From assembly GCF_014495685.1 (NCBI RefSeq), contig NZ_JACTVI010000004.1, forward strand, positions 1-64,000: a stretch of DNA of 64,000 bases. The letters run 5' to 3'. Position numbers and translations under genes: made by a program. Below the pieces are notes generated by a model. It saw only the letters and a list, made by a program, of their open reading frames with translations, had not been told where the DNA came from and made no database searches. This DNA is from Streptomyces sp. TRM68367 (lineage in GTDB: Bacteria > Actinomycetota > Actinomycetes > Streptomycetales > Streptomycetaceae). Numbering within the stretch: position 1 is the stretch's first letter; each line of letters opens with the position of its first letter. Shown in pieces: positions 27,702-36,017 of this stretch.

Positions 27702-28742
27702 TCACCGTGTTCCTCGGTCGGCCTCATCCGTCTGCTCCTCGCTCGGTGCGCGGTCAGCAGTGAGGACGCGGGCGCGGCAGGCGGCGGGGGTGCCCCAGGC
27801 GGTGCGCAGCGCGCGGGCCTTGCGGATCCACAGGGACAGGTCCAGTTCCTCGGTGTAGCCGACGGCACCGTGCAGGTGCAGGGCCGTACGGGCCGCGGCG
27901 TACGCCGCCTCGCCCGCCGACACCTTGGCCGCCGCGATGTCCCGGGCGCTGTCCGGCTGTCCGGCCGCCAGGGCCAAGGCCGCGGCATACACGAGCGGCT
28001 GCGCGAACTCCAGCGCGATCAGCACGTCCGCCAGCCGGTGTTTGACCGCCTGGAACGAACCGACGGGGACCCCGAACTGGGTGCGTTGCTTGACGTAGGC
28101 GACCGTGCGGTCGAGCAGGGCGCGGCCCAGTCCCAGGGCCTGGGCGGCGGTGACCAGGGCCGCCACGCCGGCGGCGTGCTCGGCCGCCTGCAGCACGTGC
28201 GAGCCCTGGGCCAGGACGGTTCCGCCGAGCGGCCGGGCCAGCCGGCGCGCCGGGTCGGCCGACGGCTGGACGGTGCCGTACGACTCCGTGACGCGCACAG
28301 TGTCCCCGGCCAGGACAAAGACGACGTCGCCGGCGTCCGCGTCCAGGGCGTACGGGCTGTCGGGCGTCAGCAAGCACAGCGAGGCGGCGGTCTCGCCGGA
28401 GGCGATGCCCGGCAGCCAGGCCATGGCGAGAGCCGTGTCGTCCAGGCGATCGAGGAGCGCGGCCACGGCCACCGTCTCCACCAGGGGGCCGGGTACCGCG
28501 TGTCGTCCCAACTCGATGAAGGCGACGACGAGTTCGACCGGGTGCATGCCCAGCCCGTCGTACTCCTCCGCAACGGCCAGGCCGAAGACCCCGGCCTGCG
28601 CCAGGCGGGCCCACAGCGCACGCCCCGGTCCGTGGTCCCCGGCCGCCCAGGCCCGTACGGCCGCGGGAGTTGCGGCCGCTTCCAGCATGCCGTCCAGCGA
28701 GCGGGCGAACTCCCGCTGTTCGTCGTCGAGGAGGAACCGCAT
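27702..28742 (-). CDS. acyl-CoA dehydrogenase, beta-type subunit
   Basis: This 346-residue FAD-dependent acyl-CoA dehydrogenase is shorter and more divergent than its neighbour, with RFLLDDEQREFARSLD at the N-terminus, RTQFGVPVGSFQAVKH in the FAD-contact region and LHLHGAVGYTEELDLS near the end. ATG 28742 overlaps the stop of the upstream dehydrogenase (TGATG). Pairs like this form alpha2-beta2 dehydrogenases for steroid or bulky branched acyl-CoAs in actinobacteria. The substrate here is inferred only. Confidence 0.85.
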   Translation of the reverse strand: MRFLLDDEQREFARSLDGMLEAAATPAAVRAWAAGDHGPGRALWARLAQAGVFGLAVAEEYDGLGMHPVELVVAFIELGRHAVPGPLVETVAVAALLDRLDDTALAMAWLPGIASGETAASLCLLTPDSPYALDADAGDVVFVLAGDTVRVTESYGTVQPSADPARRLARPLGGTVLAQGSHVLQAAEHAAGVAALVTAAQALGLGRALLDRTVAYVKQRTQFGVPVGSFQAVKHRLADVLIALEFAQPLVYAAALALAAGQPDSARDIAAAKVSAGEAAYAAARTALHLHGAVGYTEELDLSLWIRKARALRTAWGTPAACRARVLTADRAPSEEQTDEADRGTR

Positions 28743-29911
28743 CACCGGCGTCCCTTCGGCAGGCCGAGCAGCCGCTCGGCGATGATGTCGCGCTGGATCT
28801 CGTTGGTGCCGGCGTAGACCGGGCCTGCCAGGGAGAAGGTGTAGCCCTCGGCCCAGCTGCCGTGCGCGGGCGACTCGCCGGCGTCGTCGGCGAGTTCACC
28901 GTACGGGCCGAGGAGGTCGAGGGCGGTCTCGTGCAGGGCGATGTCCAGCTCGGACCAGAAGACCTTGTTCAGGCTCGACTCCGCGCCGATCGCCTCTCCC
29001 GCGGCAAGGCGGGAGGCGCCCGCGTACGTGAACAGTCGATAGGCGCGAGCCCCGGTGACCGCGTCGGCGACCCGGTCGCGCAGCGCCGTGTCGGACGCAT
29101 CCGCGGTGGTGCGCCACAGCGCGGTCAGCCGGTCCGCGGCAGCCGTGAAACGGCCGGGGCTGCGCAGGGTGAGGCCGCGCTCGTTGCCGGCCGTGCTCAT
29201 CGCCACCCGCCAGCCCTGTCCCACGTCACCGATGACATCCTCGTCGGGCACGAACACGTCGTCGAGGAAGAGTTCGGCGAAGGCGGGCTTGCCGTCCAGG
29301 CGCCCGATGGGACGTACCGTCACGCCGTCCGCGTCCAGCGGGAACATCACATACGTCAGGCCCTGGTGGGGCTTGCCGGTGTGCGGGTCGCTGCGGAACA
29401 GGCCGAAGGCACGGTCGGCGAACGCCGCCCGCGAGGACCAGGTCTTCTGACCCGACAGCAGCCAGCCGCCCTCGGTCCGACGGGCCGTCGACCGCAGGGA
29501 GGCGAGATCCGAACCGGCCTCCGGTTCCGACCAGGCCTGCGCCCAGATCACCGCACCGCTCGCCATCGGCGGCAGGACACGTGCGCACTGCTCGGGCGTG
29601 CCGTACTCGAAGAGGGTCGGGGCCAGCAGGTTGATCCCGTTCTGGCTGACCCTGCCGGGCGCACCGGCCGCGTAGTACTCCTCCTCGAAGACCAGCCACT
29701 CGATGATCGACGCCCCCCGGCCGCCGTACTCCTCCGGCCAGGACACCACCGACCAGCGGTCCTCGAACAACGTGCGCTCCCACTCCCGGTGCGCGGCGAA
29801 CCCCTCCGCCGTCTCCAGGGAGGGCAGCGGGCGGCCGGGCACTTGGGCGGCGAGCCAGGCCCGCGCCCCGGCCCGGAATTCCTCCTCCGCCGGTGAGAAG
29901 GAGAGATCCAT
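28742..29911 (-). CDS. acyl-CoA dehydrogenase, alpha-type subunit
   Basis: This 389-residue acyl-CoA dehydrogenase has the flavin-binding block QAWSEPEAGSDLASLRSTA, the acyl-CoA dehydrogenase middle domain (LSGQKTWSSRAAFAD) and the C-terminal signature AGTNEIQRDIIAERLLGLP. It follows the enoyl-CoA hydratase relic with an ATGA overlap and is followed by the beta-type subunit. The set looks like one step of a beta-oxidation operon that has lost its hydratase. Confidence 0.9.
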   Translation of the reverse strand: MDLSFSPAEEEFRAGARAWLAAQVPGRPLPSLETAEGFAAHREWERTLFEDRWSVVSWPEEYGGRGASIIEWLVFEEEYYAAGAPGRVSQNGINLLAPTLFEYGTPEQCARVLPPMASGAVIWAQAWSEPEAGSDLASLRSTARRTEGGWLLSGQKTWSSRAAFADRAFGLFRSDPHTGKPHQGLTYVMFPLDADGVTVRPIGRLDGKPAFAELFLDDVFVPDEDVIGDVGQGWRVAMSTAGNERGLTLRSPGRFTAAADRLTALWRTTADASDTALRDRVADAVTGARAYRLFTYAGASRLAAGEAIGAESSLNKVFWSELDIALHETALDLLGPYGELADDAGESPAHGSWAEGYTFSLAGPVYAGTNEIQRDIIAERLLGLPKGRR

Positions 29912-30098
29912 CAGGCACCCGCCTCCTTCATCGCGCGGACGTACTCGACACCCGGGATGCCCATGCGGACCCCCGGGTCGGCGAAGAAGGGGTGCCGATG
30001 TCGTGCCCGGACTCCGGGCGGTTCATCGTGGCCGCGGCGACGGGACCTCGGCGTTCGTAGCGCACCGGCTCCTCGGGCGTCGTGCGGGCAGTGGACAT
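29911..30098 (-). pseudogene. enoyl-CoA hydratase relic with large internal deletion
   Basis: ATG 30098 (GGAGGAGGG upstream) starts a crotonase-type N-terminus, PVRYERRGPVAAATMNRPE. The sequence then jumps, with a frame change near 29990, to the crotonase-like block FFADPGVRMGIPGVEYVRAM and a short tail ending at the TGA shared with the next ATG. More than 200 residues, including the oxyanion-hole region, are missing. The 5' and 3' ends retain their operon signals, so the deletion left translational coupling in place. Confidence 0.75.
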
Positions 30099-30110
30099 CA
30101 CCCTCCTCCC

Positions 30111-30128
30111 CTAACAAGTGTTCGGTAG
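30111..30128. promoter_or_regulatory. putative operator upstream of the acyl-CoA dehydrogenase operon
   Basis: CTAACAAGTGTTCGGTAG is a partly symmetrical 18-mer (outer CTA...TAG plus inner matches), placed between the divergent acyl-CoA dehydrogenase relic and the hydratase relic. TetR-type regulators of fatty acid and steroid genes bind sites of this style. No regulator gene is adjacent. Confidence 0.35.
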
Positions 30129-30173
30129 ATTAACGTGCCGGGCGTCAGCCGTCGAGAGTCGCCCGGACCCGCC

Positions 30174-30411
30174 ATGAGCAGCGTCGAGGAGTTTCGCGCC
30201 GAGATCCGCGGGGCGCTGCGCGCGGACGTCACCGGTCAGGTTCGCCGGTCTGCGGGGCCGTGGCGGACGGACCTGTCCAGAACGCCTCGCCCGGGAACGA
30301 CACTTGGCCGCCCGGGCTGGACCTGTGAGGGGTGGCCGAAGGAGTACGGCGGCGCAGCGCGAGCGTTTCCTGCCGCCGATCATGGCGGTCGAGGAACTGT
30401 CGGGTCAGTAG
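30174..30411 (+). pseudogene. acyl-CoA dehydrogenase N-terminal relic
   Basis: ATG 30174 opens with MSSVEEFRAEIRGALRAD, a typical dehydrogenase start. After a deletion, the PGLDL-GWPKEYGG active-site region appears partly in another frame, then ERFLPPIMAVEELSGQ and a stop at 30411. Nothing further of the gene remains before the conservon. It is divergent from the acyl-CoA dehydrogenase operon and was probably once part of the same pathway. Confidence 0.65.
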
Positions 30412-30478
30412 CGACCGACGCAACGCATGGTCGGTTTGCTCTTGACCAGGCCGTCGCGGACTCATCCCAGGAGGGTGA

Positions 30479-31081
30479 TCACGGGATCAGCCGACCCACA
30501 GGAGTGCGGCGGGTGGCCGCGCGGGCGCGTGCCGCCTGCAGCGCGGCGAGGAGGACCTGCTTGCTGGAGTTCCGGTCGCGCACATCGCACAGGATGACCG
30601 GTGTGGCCGGATCGAGGGCCAGTGCCGTTCGTACTTGTTCGGCCGTGCAGTCGCACCGTCCGTGGAAGCAGTTGATGCCCACGGCGAACGGGACGTCGCG
30701 CTCCTCGAAGAAGTCGATCGAGGCGAACGACGCCTCCAGCCGCCGGGTGTCCGCGAGAACGACCGCGCCGAGTGCTCCCGTCGCCAGGTCGTCCCACATG
30801 AACCAGAAACGGTCCTGGCCGGGCGTGCCGAACAGGTACACCACCAGTTCCGGCGCGATGGTGATGCGACCGAAGTCCATCGCCACCGTCGTCGACGCCT
30901 TGCCTTCCACACCGGACAGGTCGTCTATGCCGTAACTCGCCTCGGTCATGCGCTCCTCCGTCTCCAGCGGGGGAACCTCGCTCACCGATCCAACCATGGT
31001 GGTCTTGCCGACTCCGAAGCCGCCCGCGATAAGGATCTTCAGTGCGGTCGGCATGACCGGCTCAGAGCTGACGGATACCAT
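30479..31081 (-). CDS. cvnD: conservon A: Ras-like GTPase/ATP-GTP-binding protein (CvnD)
   Basis: This 200-residue P-loop protein of the MglA/Rag-like conservon GTPases has the Walker A GGFGVGKTT, switch-region TTVAMDFGRI and FGTPGQDRFWFMW. It starts 20 bp inside the end of the DUF742 gene. In conservons the GTPase cycles with the roadblock (CvnB), DUF742 (CvnC) and sensor kinase-like (CvnA) proteins at the membrane. Confidence 0.9.
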   Translation of the reverse strand: MVSVSSEPVMPTALKILIAGGFGVGKTTMVGSVSEVPPLETEERMTEASYGIDDLSGVEGKASTTVAMDFGRITIAPELVVYLFGTPGQDRFWFMWDDLATGALGAVVLADTRRLEASFASIDFFEERDVPFAVGINCFHGRCDCTAEQVRTALALDPATPVILCDVRDRNSSKQVLLAALQAARARAATRRTPVGRLIP

Positions 31082-31436
31082 CCATCACCCTTTCGATGAG
31101 TTCCACGCTCGGCTGGCTCTCCCGCCCAGGCGGCGACTGGACCAGAACCAGCGAGGCGTCGAGCAGATCCCCGCACAGGACCTTCACCACGCTCACGGGC
31201 AGGTCCAGGAGAGCGGCGACCTCGGCGAGCGCCATCGCGCGGTCCCGGCACAGGTCGAGGATCTGGGCCGCTTCAGGCTCCAGATGGCCGGGGTCGGTTT
31301 CGTACTCGGACCGCGCGACGACCAGCGTGATGAGTGTGAACGTGTGCTGACTGTGGCGGGTACGCCCGCCTGTGATGGCGTACGGCCGTAGGTAGCGCCC
31401 GGCCTCCGGGCCGTCGCGCCATCGTGGTTCACGCAT
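31062..31436 (-). CDS. cvnC: conservon A: DUF742 protein (CvnC)
   Basis: This 124-residue DUF742 protein has RYLRPYAITGGRTR at the N-terminus and a winged-helix-like middle (LDLCRDRAMALAEVAALLDLP). It overlaps cvnB by 8 bp and cvnD by 20 bp, so the operon is tightly coupled. Confidence 0.88.
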   Translation of the reverse strand: MREPRWRDGPEAGRYLRPYAITGGRTRHSQHTFTLITLVVARSEYETDPGHLEPEAAQILDLCRDRAMALAEVAALLDLPVSVVKVLCGDLLDASLVLVQSPPGRESQPSVELIERVMDGIRQL

Positions 31437-31860
31437 TCTGCACGGGACCGCCGGACGGGGACTCCGCGCGAGGTGCCGCCGTCAGGTACTGACCCACCTG
31501 TTTGACGAGCGTGCCCATCTCGTACGCCATCATCCCGACATCCACTTCCTCCGAGGCAAACGCGGCCAGTCGCGCGCCTTTGCCCGCTGCCGTGACGAAA
31601 AGGAACGCCTTGTCCATCTGGATGACCGTCTGCTGGACCTGCCCGCTGTGGAAGTGGCGCGCGGCGCCGCGGGCGAGGCTGTGCACACCCGAGGCCACCG
31701 CGGACAGGTGCTCGGCGTCGTCGCGGAGCATGTCCTTTGACTTGCCGATGAGGAGGCCGTCTCCGGAGAGCACGATGGCGCAACGGATCTCCGGAATCCG
31801 GTCCACCAGGGCGTCAAGGAGCCAGTCCAGTTGACGTCCGTTGTGTACCTGCTCAGTCAT
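31429..31860 (-). CDS. cvnB: conservon A: roadblock/LC7 protein (CvnB)
   Basis: This 143-residue roadblock/LC7 domain protein (LDWLLDALVDRIPEIRCAIVL, LSGDGLLIG, FLFVTAAGKGARLA) probably acts as GTPase regulator or scaffold for the neighbouring CvnD. ATG 31860 was chosen over the longer frame start because AGGAA lies 9 nt upstream. Confidence 0.9.
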   Translation of the reverse strand: MTEQVHNGRQLDWLLDALVDRIPEIRCAIVLSGDGLLIGKSKDMLRDDAEHLSAVASGVHSLARGAARHFHSGQVQQTVIQMDKAFLFVTAAGKGARLAAFASEEVDVGMMAYEMGTLVKQVGQYLTAAPRAESPSGGPVQNA

Positions 31861-31874
31861 TGCGAAAGCATTCC

Positions 31875-34541
31875 TCACAGTTCAGGGGCACTGGGGCCTG
31901 CTGAATCGTCCTGCCGCCCGTGCACACCGCGCGGCTCACCGTCCTGGGGCGCCCAGGCCCGCTTCAGCCCTTGGTGAATGGCGTTCATCGCGCGGGCCGA
32001 CGCTTCCGGGGAGATGGTGTCGTTGTCGTCCTCGTGCTGGTCATCGGCCTGCGCCGCCTCTTTCCGTAGCTGCTGTGCCAGGTTGGCTCCCTTGACTCGC
32101 TGCGGCAGTACCGAGGGAGTGGTCAGTGGACCGGAGGTGTCCCGTACGGGAGCCTGTCCGGATGGTGCGGAACCCTGTCCGGATGGTGCGGGACCCTGTC
32201 CCGAAGGCGCTGGACGCCCAGGCCGCTTGTCGCGGCGCGGCAGATCCGGCTGTCCGCCCCGAGAAGTGGTGCGTCCCGCGGACGACGCCGACCGCTCCGC
32301 CCGTGAAGCGTGGCGGGTGGGGGCGGAGTCCCTCACCGGGCGGGGCGCCGGCTCGGCCGGTTCGGGAGTCGCGGGTACAGGATGATCCGCTGCAGGGGGC
32401 AATAGGCCAGCACCTCCGTACTCGGGAAAGCCGCTGTTCTCCGACAGCCGTGTGTGGGTGACGACGTCGCCCACGGCGACGGCCCGGGCGCCCGCGCCCG
32501 CCAGAGCCTCCTGGGGCACGACGGTCGAGTCGTCGGTGCCCGTCAGCGGGGTACCGGCCCGGTCGCCGAGGGCTCCGCCGACGGCGACGGTCGACTCGAG
32601 CTGGTCCAGAACGGGCGAGGAGACCTCCTCCAGCAGGTCGGAGGGCAGGACCACTACGGCGAGCGTTCCGCCGTAGTCGGACTCACGCAGCACCACCTTG
32701 ATGCCGTGCCGCTCGGCGAGCCGCGCCACCACGAAGTGTCCGAGGCGCGGATCCTCGCCCAGAGCCGTCATGTCGACCTTCGGCGGATGGGCGAGCAGTT
32801 CGTTCGCGCCGTCCCGCTGGTCCGGTGGCATGCCGAGGCCCTGATCCTCGACGTGTACGGCCAAGCCCTTCCCGACCCGCTGCGCCCTGACGGTGACCCG
32901 GGTGTCCGGCGGGGAGAAGCTGGTGCCGTTCTCGACGAGTTCCGCGAGCAGGTGCGTGACGTCGGCGACGGCCCGGCCGATGACGGCAAGCCGCCGGTCT
33001 GCCGGCGTGTTCTTGACCCTGACCCGGGTGTACTGCTCGGTCTCCGCCACCGCGCTGCGCAGCACGTCGGTGATCGAGACGGGTGGGGTCGTGCGGCGGC
33101 CTGGCGTGGCGCCGCTGAGGATCATCAGGTTCTCCGCGTGCCGGCGCACACGGGTGGCCAAGTGGTCGACCCGGAAGATGTCCTTCAACAGGTCCGAGTC
33201 CTCATGCTTGCGCTCGAGGTCGTCCAGCAGCGAGATCAGACGGTGGATCAGGATCTGTGCCCGGCGGACAAGCTGGGCGACGACCTTCTCCGTGCCTTCG
33301 CGGCCCTGAGACTGCCGCAGCGTGGAGGCCGCGGCGAGGTGCACCAGCTGGTCGATCGCTGCGGAGAGCCGCCCAAACTCGTCGGTTGCCGGTTGTCGGT
33401 CCGAGGCGAGCATAGTGGGGTCCACCGGCTCGCCCCGCTCTATTCGGGCCAGGATGTCGGGAAGCCAGAATGTCGCCAACTGCTGGGTGCGCGACCTGAG
33501 TTCGGAAAGTCGGCCGAGCGTCGAGCGTCGGACGCGCAGGGCCAGCACGGCACCACCGGCCAGGGCCGCGAGCGTGGCCGCCGTGCCCAGGAGCGTGGCC
33601 AGCATCAGCTCGTCGGCCTGGTCCGTGGCGTGGCCGGCCAGGGCGTCCAGGGAGTCGGTGCCCAGTGCCTGAAGATCGCCGACAACACTGTCGGCGGCCG
33701 TCGGCCACGACGCGGCCCGCTGCGGCAAGGAGGTGCCCTCACCGCCGCTCACGGCCTGCTCCACCGAGCCCACCTGGGTCCACTGCGGGCTGCCGGTGAT
33801 CTGACTGTACGTCGCGGCAGCGCGCCCGGGAAGATCCTTGGTGGTCAGGCCTGCCCGGGCCGCCCGCTGGACCGCCAGGTACTGGACGAACCGGGCGCGG
33901 TCCGCAGGGGAGATCCGGCGGGTGGGCAGGGCGCCGGAGACGAGGGTGTCCTCACGCGCGAGCATTTCTGTGATCTGTGCCAGGACCACCGTGGCGGAGC
34001 CCCCGCGCTCCAGTTCCCCGTCGTCGCTGCGTACGGCCGCGGTGAGAAGGGCGAGGCTTTGGGAGACGGCGCCGGTGAAGTATTCGAAGGCGTCGGCGGC
34101 CGACAGGGTCCGTGCGTCGATTGCGCTGCGGCGCTCCGCCAGCGATTCCAGCGCGCCGTCGAGCGCCCGGGTCCGGGCCCGTAGCGTCACCGTGTCCAGC
34201 CCGGACGAACGGCCGCGCAACTCTGCGATGGCGGCGTCGGTCTTCTTGCGGGCGGCGTCGAGGTCCTCGCGGGCGGAGGCCGTGCGGTCGGCCTGCCAGA
34301 GTGCGGTGAGCCGACGCTCGTCCTGCAGCCGCGACACTACCTCATGGGCGGGGCGAGCTGCCGATATGTGGTCTGCGTCGGTGTGCAACTGGGTCTGCTC
34401 GTCGACGAGTCCGGCCGCCGTGTGGCCCCACAGTCCGGTCAGGCAGATCGCGGGGACCAGGAAGGGTACGGCGAACGAAGATCGAAGAGTTCTGCGAGCA
34501 GTGGAGCGATGACGTGGCCGCCGGTCGCGGGTACCTGGCAT
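31875..34541 (-). CDS. cvnA: conservon A: membrane sensor with HATPase domain (CvnA)
   Basis: This 888-residue protein has a first membrane helix near residues 24-44 (FAVPFLVPAICLTGLWG), an extracytoplasmic sensor domain rich in helices, and a second helix near 320-345 (GTAATLAALAGGAVLALRV). It then has a dimerisation-like region and a HATPase_c domain (HLLAELVENGTSFSPP, VEDQGLGMPP). A Pro/Ser/Gly-rich tail follows, with the repeated units SGQGPAP, SGQGSAP and SGQAPV encoded by near-identical DNA at 32157-32200. ATG 34541 has GAGGAA just upstream. Confidence 0.9.
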   Translation of the reverse strand: MPGTRDRRPRHRSTARRTLRSSFAVPFLVPAICLTGLWGHTAAGLVDEQTQLHTDADHISAARPAHEVVSRLQDERRLTALWQADRTASAREDLDAARKKTDAAIAELRGRSSGLDTVTLRARTRALDGALESLAERRSAIDARTLSAADAFEYFTGAVSQSLALLTAAVRSDDGELERGGSATVVLAQITEMLAREDTLVSGALPTRRISPADRARFVQYLAVQRAARAGLTTKDLPGRAAATYSQITGSPQWTQVGSVEQAVSGGEGTSLPQRAASWPTAADSVVGDLQALGTDSLDALAGHATDQADELMLATLLGTAATLAALAGGAVLALRVRRSTLGRLSELRSRTQQLATFWLPDILARIERGEPVDPTMLASDRQPATDEFGRLSAAIDQLVHLAAASTLRQSQGREGTEKVVAQLVRRAQILIHRLISLLDDLERKHEDSDLLKDIFRVDHLATRVRRHAENLMILSGATPGRRTTPPVSITDVLRSAVAETEQYTRVRVKNTPADRRLAVIGRAVADVTHLLAELVENGTSFSPPDTRVTVRAQRVGKGLAVHVEDQGLGMPPDQRDGANELLAHPPKVDMTALGEDPRLGHFVVARLAERHGIKVVLRESDYGGTLAVVVLPSDLLEEVSSPVLDQLESTVAVGGALGDRAGTPLTGTDDSTVVPQEALAGAGARAVAVGDVVTHTRLSENSGFPEYGGAGLLPPAADHPVPATPEPAEPAPRPVRDSAPTRHASRAERSASSAGRTTSRGGQPDLPRRDKRPGRPAPSGQGPAPSGQGSAPSGQAPVRDTSGPLTTPSVLPQRVKGANLAQQLRKEAAQADDQHEDDNDTISPEASARAMNAIHQGLKRAWAPQDGEPRGVHGRQDDSAGPSAPEL

Positions 34542-34779
34542 CTGATTCCTCGTGCAGCAGCGATACAACCGGTGTCGGGATGGGTGCGCAACGCCCGGCC
34601 TTCCCCGCGCAGTGGCCTGGTGGCTCACCGTGATCGAGAGTCGCGCGACCTGCACGGTATCAGGAGCGCCGCGCAGCGCCACACTCGGCGAGGACAACCC
34701 GCGGGGATCTTCACAGGAGTTGAAGGAACTCGAAACCCTGCCGAGGCTGTTGTCCGGCCGTGGCCGGTGGTGCAGTGGA

Positions 34780-35964
34780 TCAGAGGAGGGCGAGCAGCCT
34801 GGGTGTGTAGAGGGCGTCGGCTGAGGCGATTCCGGCCACCATGTCGAGGTAGATCGCGGTGAGTTCTGGATCCGACTGCACGGCGCGCAGCAGGGACAGG
34901 CGCTGCTCGTGCGGGGCCAGTCGGGCAACGGCCAGCGTGGACTCGTAGCCCGGTGTGAGATGCCTGTCCCGGTCTTTGGCGAATCGGCCGAGAGCCGCGT
35001 CCAGCTGAGCGGGATCGCCGCCCAGCGTGCCCTCCACCGCCCGCACCAGGTTCTCCGTCTGCTGGAAGGCGTCACTGATCCCGCGTGCCGTGATGGAGTC
35101 CTTGTGGTGCCCGGCGTCGCCCACCAGGACCCAGCCGGGTCCGGTCGCCTGCCGGAAGAAGTTCTGCTGATCGCCGCTGCCGCGCAGGCGCTCCACGGGC
35201 TCCTTGTGGAGTAGCCGGTCGTGGAGGGTCGGCGCGGTGGTCCGGATCTGCTCCTGGTAGGCGCGGTGCGCGTCGGTGCGGACCTCCTCGAAGCGGGACT
35301 GCGGGAAGTAGGCAAGGACGAGAGTGGCCCCGTCGTTGGTGGGCACGGCGGCCACCCAGCCGCCGGGCCGTTCGTACAGCTCCAGGTCGGCGGGCACCTC
35401 CTGCCAGTACGCGTAGTAGGCACAGCTCAGCCGCTTGTCCTGCACGGTGTACGGCGCCGCCACCAGGCGGGCGACGCTGGAGCGCATGCCGTCCGCGCCG
35501 ATCACCAGATGTGCGCGTTCGGTGAAACTTCGGCCGCCGTGCCGGCCCTCGACGCCGACGACACGTCCCACTTCGTCTCGCAGCAGGCCGGTCACCCGGC
35601 TGCGGTCGCGGAACTCGGCGCCCGCTCCGGCTGCCGCGTCGACCAGGAGGGCGTCCAGGACGCGGCGACGTGGGGCGATACCCGCGCGCTGGCCTTCAAC
35701 TCCCCGGGCGCACCCCTCGATGCGGATGTCGGCGACCTCGTAGACCGTGCGCTCCAGCGGTGGGCATCCCGAGGCGCGGACCTGTTCCAGCAGGCCCCAG
35801 CGCGCGAGTGCCGCGACGCCGGGCTGGTGGATGAGATGCGTGGAGAGGGTGTCGGAGCCGTACGGCTCCTTGTCGAGCAGGAGTATCCGGTATCCCGCGC
35901 GGGCCAGCAGCAGAGCGGCGGACGCGCCGGCACAGCGCGCTCCCACCACAATGGCGTCGTACAT
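34780..35964 (-). CDS. FAD-dependent oxidoreductase (FAD_binding_3/halogenase-like)
   Basis: This 394-residue flavoprotein has the N-terminal FAD motif VVGARCAGASAALLLARAG, the middle motif GADGMRSSVARLV and the DG motif variant VLVGDAGHHKDSITARGISD. Such proteins include monooxygenases, carrier-bound substrate oxidases and flavin halogenases. A tryptophan-halogenase WxWxIP motif is not seen. It lies downstream of the A and KS-ACP genes on the same strand with a 53-bp gap and probably oxidises their carrier-bound product. Confidence 0.85.
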   Translation of the reverse strand: MYDAIVVGARCAGASAALLLARAGYRILLLDKEPYGSDTLSTHLIHQPGVAALARWGLLEQVRASGCPPLERTVYEVADIRIEGCARGVEGQRAGIAPRRRVLDALLVDAAAGAGAEFRDRSRVTGLLRDEVGRVVGVEGRHGGRSFTERAHLVIGADGMRSSVARLVAAPYTVQDKRLSCAYYAYWQEVPADLELYERPGGWVAAVPTNDGATLVLAYFPQSRFEEVRTDAHRAYQEQIRTTAPTLHDRLLHKEPVERLRGSGDQQNFFRQATGPGWVLVGDAGHHKDSITARGISDAFQQTENLVRAVEGTLGGDPAQLDAALGRFAKDRDRHLTPGYESTLAVARLAPHEQRLSLLRAVQSDPELTAIYLDMVAGIASADALYTPRLLALL

Positions 35965-36017
35965 GCGGATGCCTCACAACGAACGGGGACAGGGACCAGA
36001 CCAGCGGACTCGAACCG

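Noticed and set aside
32157..32200. Short direct repeats as a CRISPR or VNTR locus
   Set aside because: They encode the repeated SGQG-x-AP units of the CvnA tail in frame, so they are coding low complexity.
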